From the NCBI GenBank assembly GCA_023053685.1, contig JALIGW010000001.1, positions 228,494,434 to 228,558,433 on the forward strand: a stretch of 64,000 nt of DNA. The letters are read 5' to 3'. A program made the position numbers and the translations under genes. The stretch is from Diadophis punctatus similis. Taxonomy: Eukaryota; Chordata; Lepidosauria; Squamata; Dipsadidae. Of this stretch, positions 33,204-45,388 are shown piece after piece (the stretch's first letter is position 1; each line of letters starts with the position of its first letter). The notes under the pieces were generated by a model. That model saw only the letters and a list, made by a program, of their open reading frames with translations, was not told where the DNA came from and did not search any database.

Positions 33204-34062
33204 GAGTTTGCAGCTGAGGGAAATGCTAGGCCCTTCCTGGAACAACCCGCCGCTCTCACCGCCCTTCCTCCCCGCCTGGCTGCAGACATCCGCCTGGCCT
33301 CCCGGAGTGCAGCCGTTCGCTTTCTTCTTTCTCCTACCAGGAAACGAAAGTGAACGGCACCGCCATAGTGGTGCTCTGGAAGCGCAGGATCTGCACATGT
33401 GCAGCAGCCCCAGGATATTCTCCTGGCGCCTGCCCTCCCAGAGCATCACTGTGGTGGCACCATTCACTTTCGTTTCGCGGCTGTGTCTCCACCAAAGGCC
33501 CCCCACCCACTCACTGGCCGGGCTGGGCTGGACGCTGACCTTGGAAGGCAAGCGGGTGTGGGGAACTGCCGGGAAGGCTGCATGGAAGGCAGGAAAGCAT
33601 GTTAGGACTGTGGGGAAGGGAGTAGGCTGCTACCTCCCTTCCCCACTGCCCCAACATGCTTGCCTGCCTTCCACGTGGCCTTCCGCTTGCCTGCCTTTGC
33701 AAGCTGGCCATGGGGAAACCGGGAAGGCCGCATGGAAGGCAGGAAAGCATGTCAGGGCTGCGGGCCGCAGGGAATGGAGTGGGGAAGGCAGGCTGGGATG
33801 GTGGTGGGGGGCAGGGGCAGCTAGGTAGGCCGCGACTTTGCAGGCTTACCTGGCAGGCAGATCAGGGGGGCAGCACTTCAGGCAGGCAAGCTGCAGAGCG
33901 GAGACTGGTGAGGCAGGGCGAGCGAGTGGCAACCGGTGGACCAGTTCAGGGGCATGGCCAGCCAGCAGTCGCTACCAGCTCAGTGAACCACGGCGGCCGC
34001 CGCTAGCGGTATGCATGAACTGGTCCGAACTGGTCCAAATCGGGAGCATTTCACCCCTGCTT

Positions 34063-34290
34063 GAGAGCCAGTTTGGTATAGTGGTTAAAGTATTAGGTTA
34101 GAAACTGGGAGACTGTAAGTTCTAGTCCCACTTTAGGTATAAAGTTAGCTGGGTAACTTAGGCCAGTCATTCTCTCTCAGCCCTAGGAAGAACGCAAGGA
34201 CAAACTATTTCTGAAAATCCTTGCCCAAAAATTGTGGAGACTAGTCCAGGCAGTTGCCAGGAGTCAACACAGACTTGAAGATACCAAATT
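34063..34290 (+). mobile_element. tRNA-derived SINE, second family, diverged
   Basis: Begins GAGAGCCAGTTTGGTATAG with A-box-like TGGTATAGTGGTTAAAG and B-box-like GTTCTAGTCCC, followed by CTGGGTAACTTAGGCCAGTC and TCTCTCTCAGCCC. It differs from the Sauria-type head and tail. Same family as 37976, more diverged. Confidence 0.75.
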
Positions 34291-37200
34291 GTCCATCCAT
34301 CCATCTATTCATCCATCCTTTATTTTGGGGTTGGGTTAGATTCTCCTTTGCATGGCTGGAGTTCCAAGTAATATTTTGGGAGATTGTGGAAGAGTGATAA
34401 TATGTGGGCAATACAACATGATTCTATTTTTCTATTTTTAAAAAGATCTTATTAGCGTTTTTCTATTTTTTTTCATATTGCATTAAGCTTTAAGGCCACA
34501 GTTGCCTGAACATGGAGAGAATTCACACTGTTGATTTTCAGCAGTCAAGGTTGGAGAGAGCCTTGGGCACTTCAGATTACCAGTAGCCTGGTGGATTTAG
34601 AAAGCCTAGGCCTTTCTTGGAGGTACCATTGCTGTGCAAATAGGGAACATCTTCTCCCTTCCTAGTTTCCAAATAAACAATTGTTGCTTTGTTTCCATTT
34701 TTAAAAAAGATAAAACTCCCCTAAAACATTAAAACACATATCTCACCATAGAAACATAGACTAACATAGGGGGAAAAAACCAGCTAAGAGTGATAGGGGT
34801 AATACTGTTTTTAAGGATAAGGTTTTTTTGTCCACCTGTTTTTTTAGACTTCAGCAAGAGTTTTCTGACTTTCTTTAAGGACTCCATTTCTGTTTGTAGC
34901 AAAATATCTTGCATTGGAGGATGGATTTAACTGTGTCCCTCTACTACCCTGCATTTCTTTTTACTGTCACCTTTTCTCCATAGATGGCCCCAATGATTAT
35001 CGTACAGCTGTTAAATGTATTCTGCACACTTCCTTCCATGAGAATCAAGTAACAATTCCTAAACCTTCCCATTGGAGCCCTGTCAAGATCCAATTCTGCT
35101 TATCAATGGACGTCCATTGGCAAAAATGTTCTGCATTCTTGAGTGTCATGGCACCCAATTAGTCTTCATTCTCACTTCTGCATTGCTATTACTTGACTAC
35201 CACCTTGCTTAGTGAGGTCCAAAAGTGAATGGTGGCTTCATCAATTGTCTGACAGCAGCTCTGAGACCCAGAACACGCACCTTCAAGTTCCCATTTCTTT
35301 TGAGTTGTCAATGTTTAAATGACATTTCCATTTAGATTTAGCTGGCTGTTTCTTTGACAAAGGATGGCAGTTCCGAAGAAAAGCTTAATGCAGCACTGCA
35401 GGCTAGAGAAAAGGAAATATTCTTTGTTCTAAAATGAACTCTGAAGTAAATCTGTCTTCTCTAAGAGAAAAGGAAATATTCTTTGTTCTTAATAAAGTCA
35501 CAAGTGAACTGCCTTCTGATATTATTTCATTCAGAGGCTACTTTGATGAATAAGATTGATGGCATTGGCTTCTTTTGTTTTAAGCCCAGTGAATGGATAT
35601 TCTTAAGATAGCTCATTTTCTTGAGACTGGTCTTTTCCAGCAAGGGCTGAATAATACTTTGCTTTTTAAAGCAACTTCCCATTTTGTCCGAATGGTACAT
35701 ATATGGAAGTCCCCAGCTTGGGCTTTTGGAGAAGTCTTGAAACTTCTATTTCCACAATTCTGGGAATGTAAATTCTGGATATTGTGCACCAATTCAGTTG
35801 AAGGGTGTCAAGCATCACTCTTTGATCTGGAAAAAACAATTTGGCAAAAAGCCTATAGAAATCAGCCCTTAGACATGGTCAAAATTAATCACTTGGGCAA
35901 AATGTACCTGCAAGAGCCACCCCTTTGGTTTCTTCTGTCAAAGGTCCGGTCTTTTGATTCCTCCCTAAAATTATGGTTGCTATAGATTTCTGAATATAGA
36001 CTGCTCCATCAGAAAAGAGTTTCAGGCTTGCTCATTTCAGGAGCAAAGCACTTTGTACAAAACCAAAGCCTGGATAACTTTATGGTATTGTTTGTTTATT
36101 TATTTTTAATTGTGTGGAAATTGAGAGGCCAAAGTTCTCAGGGAGGAGATATTAATGTTAACATCCAACAATTTCCCAGGTTCAAGGCCAAAATCACAAA
36201 GCAAAAACTGTGTTAAACCATAGGAAAGATAGGAACACGCCAGAATTAAACTAGTGTAGGTATAAGGAGAATTGCACCTTCCTATCAAAAGAAAACAGCC
36301 AACTGTTTTATATGGCTCTATCCTAGTGTGCAATAAAGTTTCTTATCTAGTCATGCCGTATTATGATAGTTTGCAGCAAAGTTCTGGCCTAAGAACTTTG
36401 TCAAGCTGTTCCATGTTGGATATCTAGGAACCAATGCTAATTCTTTTTAGTAAGTCTGACACCCAGTTGGAGCGAGTAGTGATTTTATTTGTGTGTTCGG
36501 CGACATGATATGAGGATGGTGTGAAGTCTGTTTTCTCTTGGCATCAGAATATGTTTCTTTGTGTATCATTTCTGTGCAGGAGATATTGCTCAGAGCAACA
36601 TTCACCCCACCTGACTCCTTTGACTTCTTTGGGGCATTTTCTATTTTGCCCAGAGGGTTTCTTTTGATCTCCCCAGCAAACCAACACTTTTTGAACTTGG
36701 TGTACTCTACTGTGGGAAGTTGGAAGTCTTACTGCAGTTTTTGGTTCCCCCCCCCTCCAACTTTCATATGTTTGCTTACTTGGTGGAGTCTGGTTTTTTT
36801 TGTGGGGATCTATACACATGTGTGAGTTTTGGTAAGAGGAAATGTAAAAGGTAGCTGGATTATACAGGCCATAGAAGCATAGAAGGCCTCTGTGGGGAGT
36901 AGTGAAGTTGTAGATTTGACCACCTAGGAAATCCTTCTCAGCTGTTCTCCACTTTTTCAACTAGGCCTTTCTCTTATTTTCCAGGGACTGGAAAATCACA
37001 CCCAGCCTCCTTTTAAAATGAAAAGAAAGATCTTGAATATGATAGTCTGCTAGTTAACCACTGATGTGCTTGCACTCAGAGCCATGCACTGTTGCTTCCT
37101 GATGAAGAAGCCAGGAACAGTGGCAGCTTCTCAGCATTCAGAAGGTAAATTGGCACAGATGTCTCCTCTCCCTTAAGGATGATAGAGGAGGATATGGCTC

Positions 37201-37975
37201 GCCATAATGATGATGCTATGGGGACGATAGAGTATGGCTTGGGCAATACGTGCATGTAAGGGGAAGGGTGAAAATACACGGTGTTGACTGAGAAGTTAAA
37301 GCAGTTGGTTATTGCGATAACTGCGATAACAGCCGATTAAATGGGGATAACTAAACAGAGACAGTTGAATATGGTGCTGCTCTAAATAATGGAGGAGAGA
37401 AAGGCAATTGAAAGAATTCACATGCAAATTATAATTTTTTTAAAAAAGAAAAACTAACATAAGGGGATTGGTGACTTATTTAAATTGTCTCTATTGGAAA
37501 AATTTGAGCAAATTTCTCAATCTCATCAGATAGATCACATAAGACTCAACTCTACAAAAAGGCTATATTTTTTTAAATTGAGAGTGGCTATAATAACACA
37601 TCTTGCATGATTTGATTATGTTATATTTCATCCCCCTTATAGACATGAATTAGGGATACGTCTGTCTAAGCTTCTTCTGCATCTTTTCTGTCTATTAATT
37701 TCCATTTATTTTTGTCAAGAACTTAAGATATGTTTCCCCCCTTGTTTTGGAACTTGTATATCTCCATCAAGGTAATCTTTCTTAATCTCTACAAAATTAA
37801 ATAGTTTTTCATATCTCAAAGAACCTTTGAGACCGTTCCATAAGCTATTGCCACCGGTAAAATTAGAAGGAAAAGAAGAGGATGATCAGCAATAGGTGGA
37901 TAACTCAATTACAGTGTGATGGATGCACTATTGGAAGACTTCAAGGAGCAGGTTTGGGACAGAAAGTCATGGAGA
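34291..37975. other. Long repeat-poor stretch
   Basis: No gene or mobile element recognised. A 27-bp word (AGAGAAAAGGAAATATTCTT...) occurs twice at 35406 and 35465. Frames of 95-138 codons (35593-35985, 36544-36960) have no recognisable domain. Confidence 0.45.
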
Positions 37976-38228
37976 AAGAGAACCAGTTTGGTGTAGTGGT
38001 TAAAGTGCTGGTCTAGAAACCAGGAGATTGTGAGTTCAAGACCCACACTTTAGGCACGAAAGCTTTGGGTGACTTTGAAGCAATCTCTCTCTCTCTCTCT
38101 CTCAACCCAACCCATCTCACAAGGTGGTTGTTGTGGGGAAAATAGGAGGAGGGAGGAATGTTATATGTGTTCGCCACATTGAGTTACATATAAAGTAATG
38201 AATGTGGGATAAAAATCTAATAAAGAAA
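37976..38228 (+). mobile_element. tRNA-derived SINE, second family
   Basis: A-box region TTTGGTGTAGTGGTTAAAGT, B-box-like GTTCAAGACCC, then (CT)n, AACCCATCTCACAAGGTGG and a 3' end GGGATAAAAATCTAATAAAG. Near full length. The A/B-box spacing is tRNA-like, consistent with an internal polymerase III promoter. Confidence 0.82.
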
Positions 38229-38455
38229 CAAACTATATAGTTGTTAGGAGCTGACACCTGTTTGATGGCACATAATCAAACAACCAATTGATAAGAGAAA
38301 TTGAGCGATCAGGTGGACACAAATTTTGATCCGAGAAAAGTGTATCTTATCATTTGATTGAAACACTCAGAAGAAATTGTTTGCATGTTCTAAATTTGAG
38401 ATAACTAGATAAAAAGCATAAAGAAATATTGATACCGTGTGGCAAGAAATTTTGC

Positions 38456-38861
38456 TGTCAGCTCCGGCAAGCCTGCCAGCCCAGAGCTGTCATTCGCTTT
38501 GAGGGAGTAACCTTGCTTTGAGGACTGTAACCTGATATCCGGGCTGTGGGAGTTTGCTACTGTGATTGGATGTCATCATGAATGCATACCGATGACGTCA
38601 GACAACCCTGCAACTTACTGGAACGGCTGAGAACAAGCCTTTAATGATTACAGGCCCAGCGAAGAGATTGGATAACACTTAATCACTGGTGTGTGGTGCA
38701 GGTAGGATAAAGGTGGAGGGGAGCACAGCATGGGCAGCTCTGTCAAAGATTACACTTTGCAATTGATAGTGTTTGTCAGTTCATGCCAGAGGAGGAGTAA
38801 AGGAACTTATCACAAGCCAGGATTGCGTGTGGACTCTTTATTTCTCTACCGGAACCTGACA
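38456..38861 (+). mobile_element. 5' LTR of a Ty3/gypsy element (left boundary approximate)
   Basis: The right end CTCTACCGGAACCTGACA matches the 3' ends of the LTRs at 13819 and 17279. The best left boundary is TGTCAGCTCCGGC, giving about 406 bp with TGTCAG/CTGACA inverted ends. It is followed within 23 bp by the gag-like ATG at 38885. No 3' LTR follows at the far end, so target duplication cannot be tested. I could not identify a convincing primer-binding site. Confidence 0.7.
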
Positions 38862-38884
38862 GATTGTCAGAGTTTACCATTATC

Positions 38885-39666
38885 ATGGCTGAAGGTATGG
38901 AACCGGTGATGGAGGCTGGAGAATTAGAGGGGTCAGTGGCCATGATGGTTACTGTGCTGGAAGCTTTGCCTGGGGCAGTTGGGGAGGATTCCCTAGTAGT
39001 AAGGCCAAAGGAGCACCTGACAGGACAGGCAGAACAGGCTCCCGGGGTTGGCTGGTGACTGGGGCTTGGGCCAAACAGGGTCTTGAGTATACAGATCCTC
39101 TCCACCTCAGCTTACACTGTATGGGTCCCACTTTACCCAATGGAGGGAGAGAAAGATGTCTGATGACGATTGGAGTTACTCAACTGCGGTGGGCTCACAG
39201 ACGATAGAGGTGTTGCAAGAGATGTATGGGGCTGTTGGCTTTGAGAACCAGGGGCAAGGAGGGAGCTGGAGACACCCAAAACCTGTGGAGCAGGCCCTAC
39301 GTGGACCAAGATGGTTGGAAACAGCTACGCCTCGAGTGGCCAGTACTTATGGCGGTCAGGGGCGTCAAGGGGGGTGGCCCCTACTCTAGCAGAGAGGCCA
39401 CATCCCAAAAGACAGCGGCACAGAGCATTGCATGAAGACATTCCCCAGTGTATGGGGCTCATAACCCCCAAGCCCAAACCAGGCCACCAGAGGGATATGC
39501 TTCCAACACATGGGGTCGATGGGACCCTCCAGCGCTGAAGGTGTCTTTTGATGGTAGTCCTGAGAAGGTGGCCCTTTTCCTGGGCCAGGTCCTAAATCAT
39601 ATGGACCGTTATGGCCATCTATACACTTCCCAATGGGACAGAGTCTTGGCAATAACCACCGGTTAA
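38885..39666 (+). pseudogene. Gypsy gag remnant
   Basis: An ATG at 38885 opens an acidic 57-codon frame (MAEGMEPVMEAGELEGSVAM...) that stops early. A second frame at 39448-39666 contains VSFDGSPEKVALFLGQVLNH and HLYTSQWDRVLAITTG, the capsid-type segment seen in Ty3/gypsy gag proteins. Frames are broken several times and no zinc knuckle was found. It lies directly downstream of the LTR. Confidence 0.72.
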
Positions 39667-39733
39667 AGAGGAGACTGAGGTGACTGATCTGGTTGAGAAT
39701 AGTACTAATAGTGGCAGCGAAGAGAAGCCGACC

Positions 39734-40076
39734 AATGTTCCCTCTAACATTGAAAATCACTGCGCGGCAGTTGGAAACTGCTGCGCAGCGTTTTCTTTTC
39801 TGGAGGGACCGAACCGGCCTCCCTGGATGAAGAGTAAGCTGGTGGGCAGCAGCCTTTGATCTCGCTCTCCTCTCCCTAGCAGTGGAGCCCGCCTGGGGAG
39901 GCAAGAGTAAAAGCTTCCACCTCTCTTCGTTGAAGGCTCCTTTCCCCCACCCCCCCACCCCGATCGCCTGGTGATCAATGTTTCCTCTGACATAAGAAAA
40001 CGCCGGGCGGCAGTTGGAAACTGCTGCATGGCGTTTTCTTATCATGTGCGCAGCCGCGCAGCTTAGAGGGAACATT
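39734..40076. mobile_element. MITE inside gypsy, 10-bp direct repeat GAAGCCGACC
   Basis: The ends AATGTTCCCTCTAA and TTAGAGGGAACATT are perfect inverted repeats. GAAGCCGACC lies on both sides (39724-39733 and 40077-40086). Two internal copies of GGCAGTTGGAAACTGCTGC flanked by GCGTTTTCTT point to an internal duplication. A 9-11-bp duplication would suit a MuDR-like rather than a hAT mechanism, but flanking similarity could extend the match by chance. Confidence 0.85.
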
Positions 40077-40731
40077 GAAGCCGACCCAATGGTAAGTGCA
40101 CCAGTAAAGCCCTTCATGATACCGATAGTGGTGGAGGTGGCGGGGAGACGAAGGGCTAGCACGGCATTGATAGACTCAGGTTGTACAAGGTGTTCGATGA
40201 GTGCAACTGTGGCCAAGGAATTAGGGGTGGTACGTCAGAAACTGGAACGGCCAATTCGTTTTGAACAGATGGATGGCTCGTTGTTAGGTAGACGTCCTGC
40301 TACACATGTCACTGAACAAGTAACCCTGGAAATAGGCCTACATCAAGAAACACTACATTTTGTAGTGGTGCCGGGTATAACTGAGGAAGTCGTATTGGGG
40401 TTAGCGTGGCTGGATAAATGGGGCCCCACGATTTGGTGGGGTGGGGGTTTCAGAAATATATGGACAGGTCTCGGCCCCACCCCACCTTCTCATGAAAAGT
40501 CCTTTCTGGACTTAATGAAAACAACAACCGAGCTCGCATATCCAGAGGTGTATGCCGATTTAAAGGTTTTCAGTGAGAGGGAGTGTGACATCCTACCTCC
40601 CCATTGGAAGACGGACTGTGGCATTGAAATCCTCCCTGGAGCCACACTTCTGAAACCGAAAATGTATTCAAGGACCCCCCAGGAGTTGGCCAAGATGAGG
40701 TTGGGGTTGGGGTTTTATTCAACCGGCCAGG
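40077..40731 (+). pseudogene. Gypsy aspartic protease and start of RT
   Basis: In-frame from the MITE junction. The retropepsin motif STALIDSGCTRCSMS (catalytic DSG) is followed by LGLAWLDKWGPTIWWGGG. The linker to RT includes YPEVYADLKVFSERECDILP and IEILPGATLLKPKMYSRTPQ. The frame then departs from the RT frame around 40.70-40.73 kb, where part of the RT N terminus also seems deleted. Confidence 0.88.
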
Positions 40732-41668
40732 TTGAGGGTGGCAGCGCCCGTTCTCTTCTGGGAAAAAAAGGATGGCGGGTTGCATTTGTGTGTGGACTTC
40801 CGGGGGATCAACGCTGTCTGTGTGGAACATTTGTATCCATTACCCTTGATGTCTGATATGCTAGCTCGGTTAGCGGAAGGTCGGGTGTTCACGAAGTTAG
40901 ACCTCAGGGAGGTGTATTACAGGATCCGGGTAAAAGTGGGTGATGAGTGGAAAACAGTGTTCAATTGTCCCCTAGGGAGCTATCAGTTCCATGTCATGCC
41001 CTTTGGTTTACAAGGAGCGCTGGCCGTGTTCATGCAGTTTATTAATGAAGTACTACATGAACACCTATACAATGGGGTACTAGTATATTTGGACGATATA
41101 CTGATATATACTCGCACAATGGAAGAACACGTTGTCTTAGTACATCAGGTGCTTAAAAAATTATTAGCAGCACATTTGTATGTGAAATTGTCCAAGTGCG
41201 AATTCCATCGGGACCGCTTGGACTATTTAGGATTTCGGATATCACATCAAGGGGTGGAGATGGACCCAATGAAGGTAAAAGCTGTGTTGGACTGGCAGGC
41301 ACCGAGAACGAGAAAACAGCTCCAAAGCTTTTTAGGATTCTCCAATTTTTATAGGCAGTTTATCCCATCTTTTGCTAAGGTGGCATTGCCTCTTGATGAC
41401 TTATTAAAGACTAAACACCTGAACAAGAAACCACTACCAAGCTGTCCGATTCAGTGGATGGCAAAGTGCCAGCAGTAATTTGAACATCTGAAGTCGCTAT
41501 TTGCCAAAGAACCCGTGCTGAAATATCCAGACCTGTCCCAACCATTTATAGTGCAGACAGATGCCAGTGATGTGGCGGTAGCTGCAGTATTATTACAAAA
41601 GAATGAAGGGGGGTTGTTGCAGCCATGTGCTTTTACCTTACAGAAGTTATTGGCAATAAAAATGTCTT
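40732..41668 (+). pseudogene. Gypsy reverse transcriptase with partial RNase H
   Basis: RT motifs in order: KDGGLHLCVDFRGIN, YPLPLMSDMLARL, VFTKLDLREVYYRIR, FHVMPFGLQGALAVF and VLVYLDDILIYTRTM (YLDD catalytic box). Then YLGFRISHQGVEMDP and LQSFLGFSNFYRQFIPSF. A TAA at 41476 interrupts the frame after KCQQ. Downstream the same frame resumes with FEHLKSLFAKEPVLKYPD and IVQTDASDVAVAAVLLQ, the start of RNase H. The element then stops abruptly near 41.67 kb, with no integrase and no 3' LTR. Confidence 0.94.
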
Positions 41669-44589
41669 TCGTTCTCATAATAATTTTGGTTCTGATTCTA
41701 CATATTCAGTGTTGTGGAATTTCACCTGAGAGAGGGGACTTGTAATATTCTCTCTTTTCTCCAACCCTCCCCCCACATCTCTCTTGTTTCCTATGAATGA
41801 TCAGGGTTAGAGGACTGAACCTGACAGAACAAAAGTTGTATTACTGACTTGACAATGTGTTTTTTCCCCAGCCTAAGTTCTACACAAAGTTACTTTAGGG
41901 TTCATCATGTGGAAATATCCATAGCATTTGTTAGTTGAAAAGCATGGGCCCCAAGCATCTTAGAATAGACTTGATGATATTTGAAAATCAGCATCTGGTT
42001 TGATGGATGACATTAATTTTAGAGCATGTAATATAGCACAAGACCAGATAGGTATGACAGAGATCTTTCTGTATGTCTGATTTATTGATTCAGTGGGTGA
42101 TGTCCATACAGTTTCAGAGTGGCTCTCTCAGTTGCAAGCACGAGGAACCTCAGAATGCCAAATTTTCTGCCTGGACTGCATGAATCCAGGATATACAAAT
42201 GCTGCCTTGAATGAAAAACCTCTACAAGACCATTCCTTTATCACTTCATCATCTTCCAAATCTTCCTTCTATCAGTCCCCATGAAAGCAGCAATTTACAA
42301 GATCTACAATAAACAGGAATTGAATATTTCCTTTTGGGAGTCTTTCAATCAGAATCAAAACTGTACTTCAGTCCTCTAGCTGTAGTTTTCCCTGCCAAGA
42401 TAACTCCTCTTGCTCACCAGTGCATTTACCGTAAGTAGATGAGAAGGAATAGGAATTTTCAAGGAGTCTTCTTCAAGACCCCTAGATTGCTGGCTGGAGG
42501 AGGTGAGAATCATAACCAAGATATTTGGAGGTCATTAGACTGAGAAGGTCTGGCCCCAGCAACTGTATCAAATATTGACTCTGGAAAGCTGACTGTGGCA
42601 TTCCCTTTGGTATGTAAATCCAAAGTGATTCTCCCCTTCTCCATAGTTATTTGACGTTGGGGGAAAAAAACCCTGACGTCTTCCAGGTTTGTGCTCTAAT
42701 GAACATGTTATATAGTATAGAAATTTATAAATTTATTACCCTTGGTGTAGCATGTTGCAGACCAGAAAAGGATTCGATTCTGACCCATGGTTGACTTTTG
42801 CTTTAAACTTCCCTTGAAGCATTTGGAATTAGTATCTTCTTTGTGATGATTTGGGGAAGGGAGAGTTAGTAGAAAACATCATTTCAAAAATCTCTACATT
42901 TGGGGGTAATATAATTTGCATACAATACATACAGCCAAATTATATACATATATTAAGGATTTGTAAGTCAAAAGGGTAGGGTGGATTTTAAAAGAGAGGT
43001 AGGAGAGAGAGATATATTTTTATTTTGACTGGACAGTGCTGACCAACAATTATAACCAATATCATGTTATCCTGACATCATTTTATATCCTTGGGTGTTA
43101 ATGCCAGGTAGTATTTAATGATGTTTGGGACTTTGTCCAGCATTGATAAGGGAGTAATGAAAATCACAACTGGCTAAAACCTTGTACAACCAAACAAGAT
43201 GAAATACATCAAAACAAAATGGAATATGAACAACACATTATTATATAGATAAAGATGCCATAGCCATGGATACATGATATATATGAGAAACACAATACTG
43301 ACTGAACAATTAAACATGATGGACTTAGTCTTGATTGGGTAGATAATGGTGTAGAAGCTGGGCAGAGCTTTTTCTGATTGGGTGAAATGCAGATATAAAA
43401 TTCACTGTATTCCAAAGTGAAGATCTACTTTAGGACACTTTTCCTAGATTCCCTCATCCCTTTTGTCATATTTGACCAATAAGCAAGATGGCTTAGGTGT
43501 GTATGAATAATGAATGAGTTGTAATGCATATATTTGAATACAGTCTAATAATACAATGCCACAAAAGATCCCCAATAATTCATTATAATTCTTGCAGCAA
43601 CAAAAAAAGAGTTTAGCTGTTCATTAGCTGTAACTGATATCTAGTTATCTGGGAGTGAACTCTTTGAGAATAACTGACTTACTTTGTGTAAATATGTAGT
43701 GTGCATCAATCAACCGGCTAGCTTATCAGTGTAATTACTTTAACACATAAGGTCAAAATATAAAATAGTGATTTAACATAACCTTATCAATTGCCCATTA
43801 GCTTGTGACACACATAGGAATTCTACATTGAATGGTTATTTATTCAAGGACTGCAGATCAGGCAGCATTAATATTTAGTGCTTGTAACTGTTATTTCTTT
43901 TGTACTGCAGTTCTTAAAACTGATGGGCCTATTTGCACTACAAAAATGAATTTTATTTCCTTTACATTCAGCACTAGAAATGGTACATTTCTCATTTTAA
44001 TAACATTTTAAAACTGCCTGGCTTAAGGATTTTCACTTGAAAGATCAGCTGAAAATCCTGGCTTACATGGAAAACCTATTACATGAAGATATGATCTAAA
44101 ATGTCATCGAATTTCTAAGATTTATTGTATTTCATCTGACTTGAGGCATGAGTGCAAGGCTAAGAGTGATGAGACGTGGAGTGTAGAAGCAAAGATAGAT
44201 TAAATAAAAGGGAGTGGGGAAGAGAGAAGAGATTCAGGATCAAGACAAATATTTCTGGTCACCGGTATAAGAATGTATATTTATTTTTCGAAGACTTAAT
44301 TGCCTACCTACCAAATTAGGTGCTTGAGGCAATGTGCAAAAGAGATTGAAAGAGCAGCAGGACACTTATATTTATATTCTTTCCCAATTTTGCAGTCAAC
44401 AGAAGTCTTCAGGGAAACTATAGTCCCTTCTGAGCAAATAGCTCCCCAGACTATCAGTCCTGTGAGACATTCAAGTTACTAAAAAGTTGGAGCAGCTTAC
44501 TGGGGTTTTCCCTGGCCTTGCTTCAAATAAGGTAGTGAAGCCTTTTCTGGCATGGAAATAAAATTCTGGAGGTGAAATGACTAACTCAA
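41669..44589. other. Unannotated AT-rich DNA
   Basis: No recognised gene or mobile element. Frames of 60-76 codons are at chance level. Confidence 0.45.
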
Positions 44590-44975
44590 TTTTCATCTTG
44601 AACTGCTAGCTAACAATACACGAGCACGTAATAGATTCAAACTTAATGTAAACCGCTCCAAACTCAACTGCAGAAAATACGACTTCAGCAACAGAGTGAT
44701 CAATGCCTGGAATACACTACCTGACCCTGTGGTTTCTTCCCCAAACCCCCAAAACTTTAACCTTAGACTGTCTATAGTCGACCTCTCCCCATTTCTAAGA
44801 GGTCTGTAAGGGGCGTGCATAAGCGCACCAGTGTGCCTGCCGCCCCTGTCCTACTGTCCTACTGTCCTATTGTCCTCTTTTATCATTACTTTTTACTTGC
44901 TTTATGTTTATACAAACAACTACTATACTGTACATGCTTGACTAAATAAATAAATAAAATAAAATAAAGAAATAG
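44590..44975 (+). mobile_element. LINE 3' end with (AAAT)n tail (CR1-like group)
   Basis: The open stretch encodes NRFKLNVNRSKLNCRKYDFS and NRVINAWNTLPDPVVSSP, the C-terminal arrangement of CR1-group ORF2 proteins. The 3' UTR has AAGAGGTCTGTAAGGGGCG, TGCATAAGCGCACC, then a tail of AAATA repeats. The same 3' UTR occurs at 51215, showing an independent family of at least two copies. Confidence 0.8.
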
Positions 44976-45388
44976 CTGAAAAAAATAAACTAAAATAAAG
45001 ATATTCTTGAATTGAACTGAACTAATGAATTACACGGGCATGTACAAGTGTAACTGTAAAAGAACATTGGTGCTGTTCCACATTTAAATAGCAAAGGGTT
45101 GGCTAATGTAGAAAGTGAAAGTGAGTAGAAAAAGCATATCCTCCCTCCTTAGTTCATCAATGAAGGAAAGCCTACTAGAATACAAGAACCTGGAAAGTTG
45201 TCAATGATCCAGTGGTGGAAACCCAACCCAACTTCACCTTGTTTTTGGAAGCTTTGCTTTTGACCCCTCACTTAAATGAAGTTTTACTGCCACTCATTGG
45301 GAACTTTGTGTGAAGATTTACTATAAGCACCTTCTGCATTAGTGATAAGGCATTTGTCCACATTTTTGCCACTCTGTTGGCTTATAAA
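44976..45388. other. Unannotated DNA
   Basis: No recognised feature. CCAGTGGTGGAAACCCAACC at 45209 resembles a hAT terminus but has no partner. Confidence 0.4.

Larger units (their letters stand above)
31362..34059 (+). mobile_element. Long hAT-like element hosting an inverted copy of its own family
   Basis: The left end CAGTGGTGAAATGTAAAAAT continues to CCGGTTCTGTGG. The right end, reverse complemented, is CAGGGGTGAAATGCTCCCG with ACCAGTTCGG. This left/right pairing equals that of the 26513 MITE. The possible target duplication is CTTGAGAC/CTTGAGAG, offset by 2 bp on the left, so it is weak. The interior is GC-rich with several hairpins and has no transposase domain I can recognise. Excluding the nested copy and one target duplication, the host is about 1.9 kb. 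Confidence 0.7.

Noticed and set aside
35593..35985. 130-codon forward frame
   Set aside because: No family recognised; length is not exceptional for this amount of AT-moderate DNA.
39386..40216. 276-codon reverse-strand frame
   Set aside because: It is antisense to gypsy gag/protease and the MITE inserted in it; no recognisable domain.
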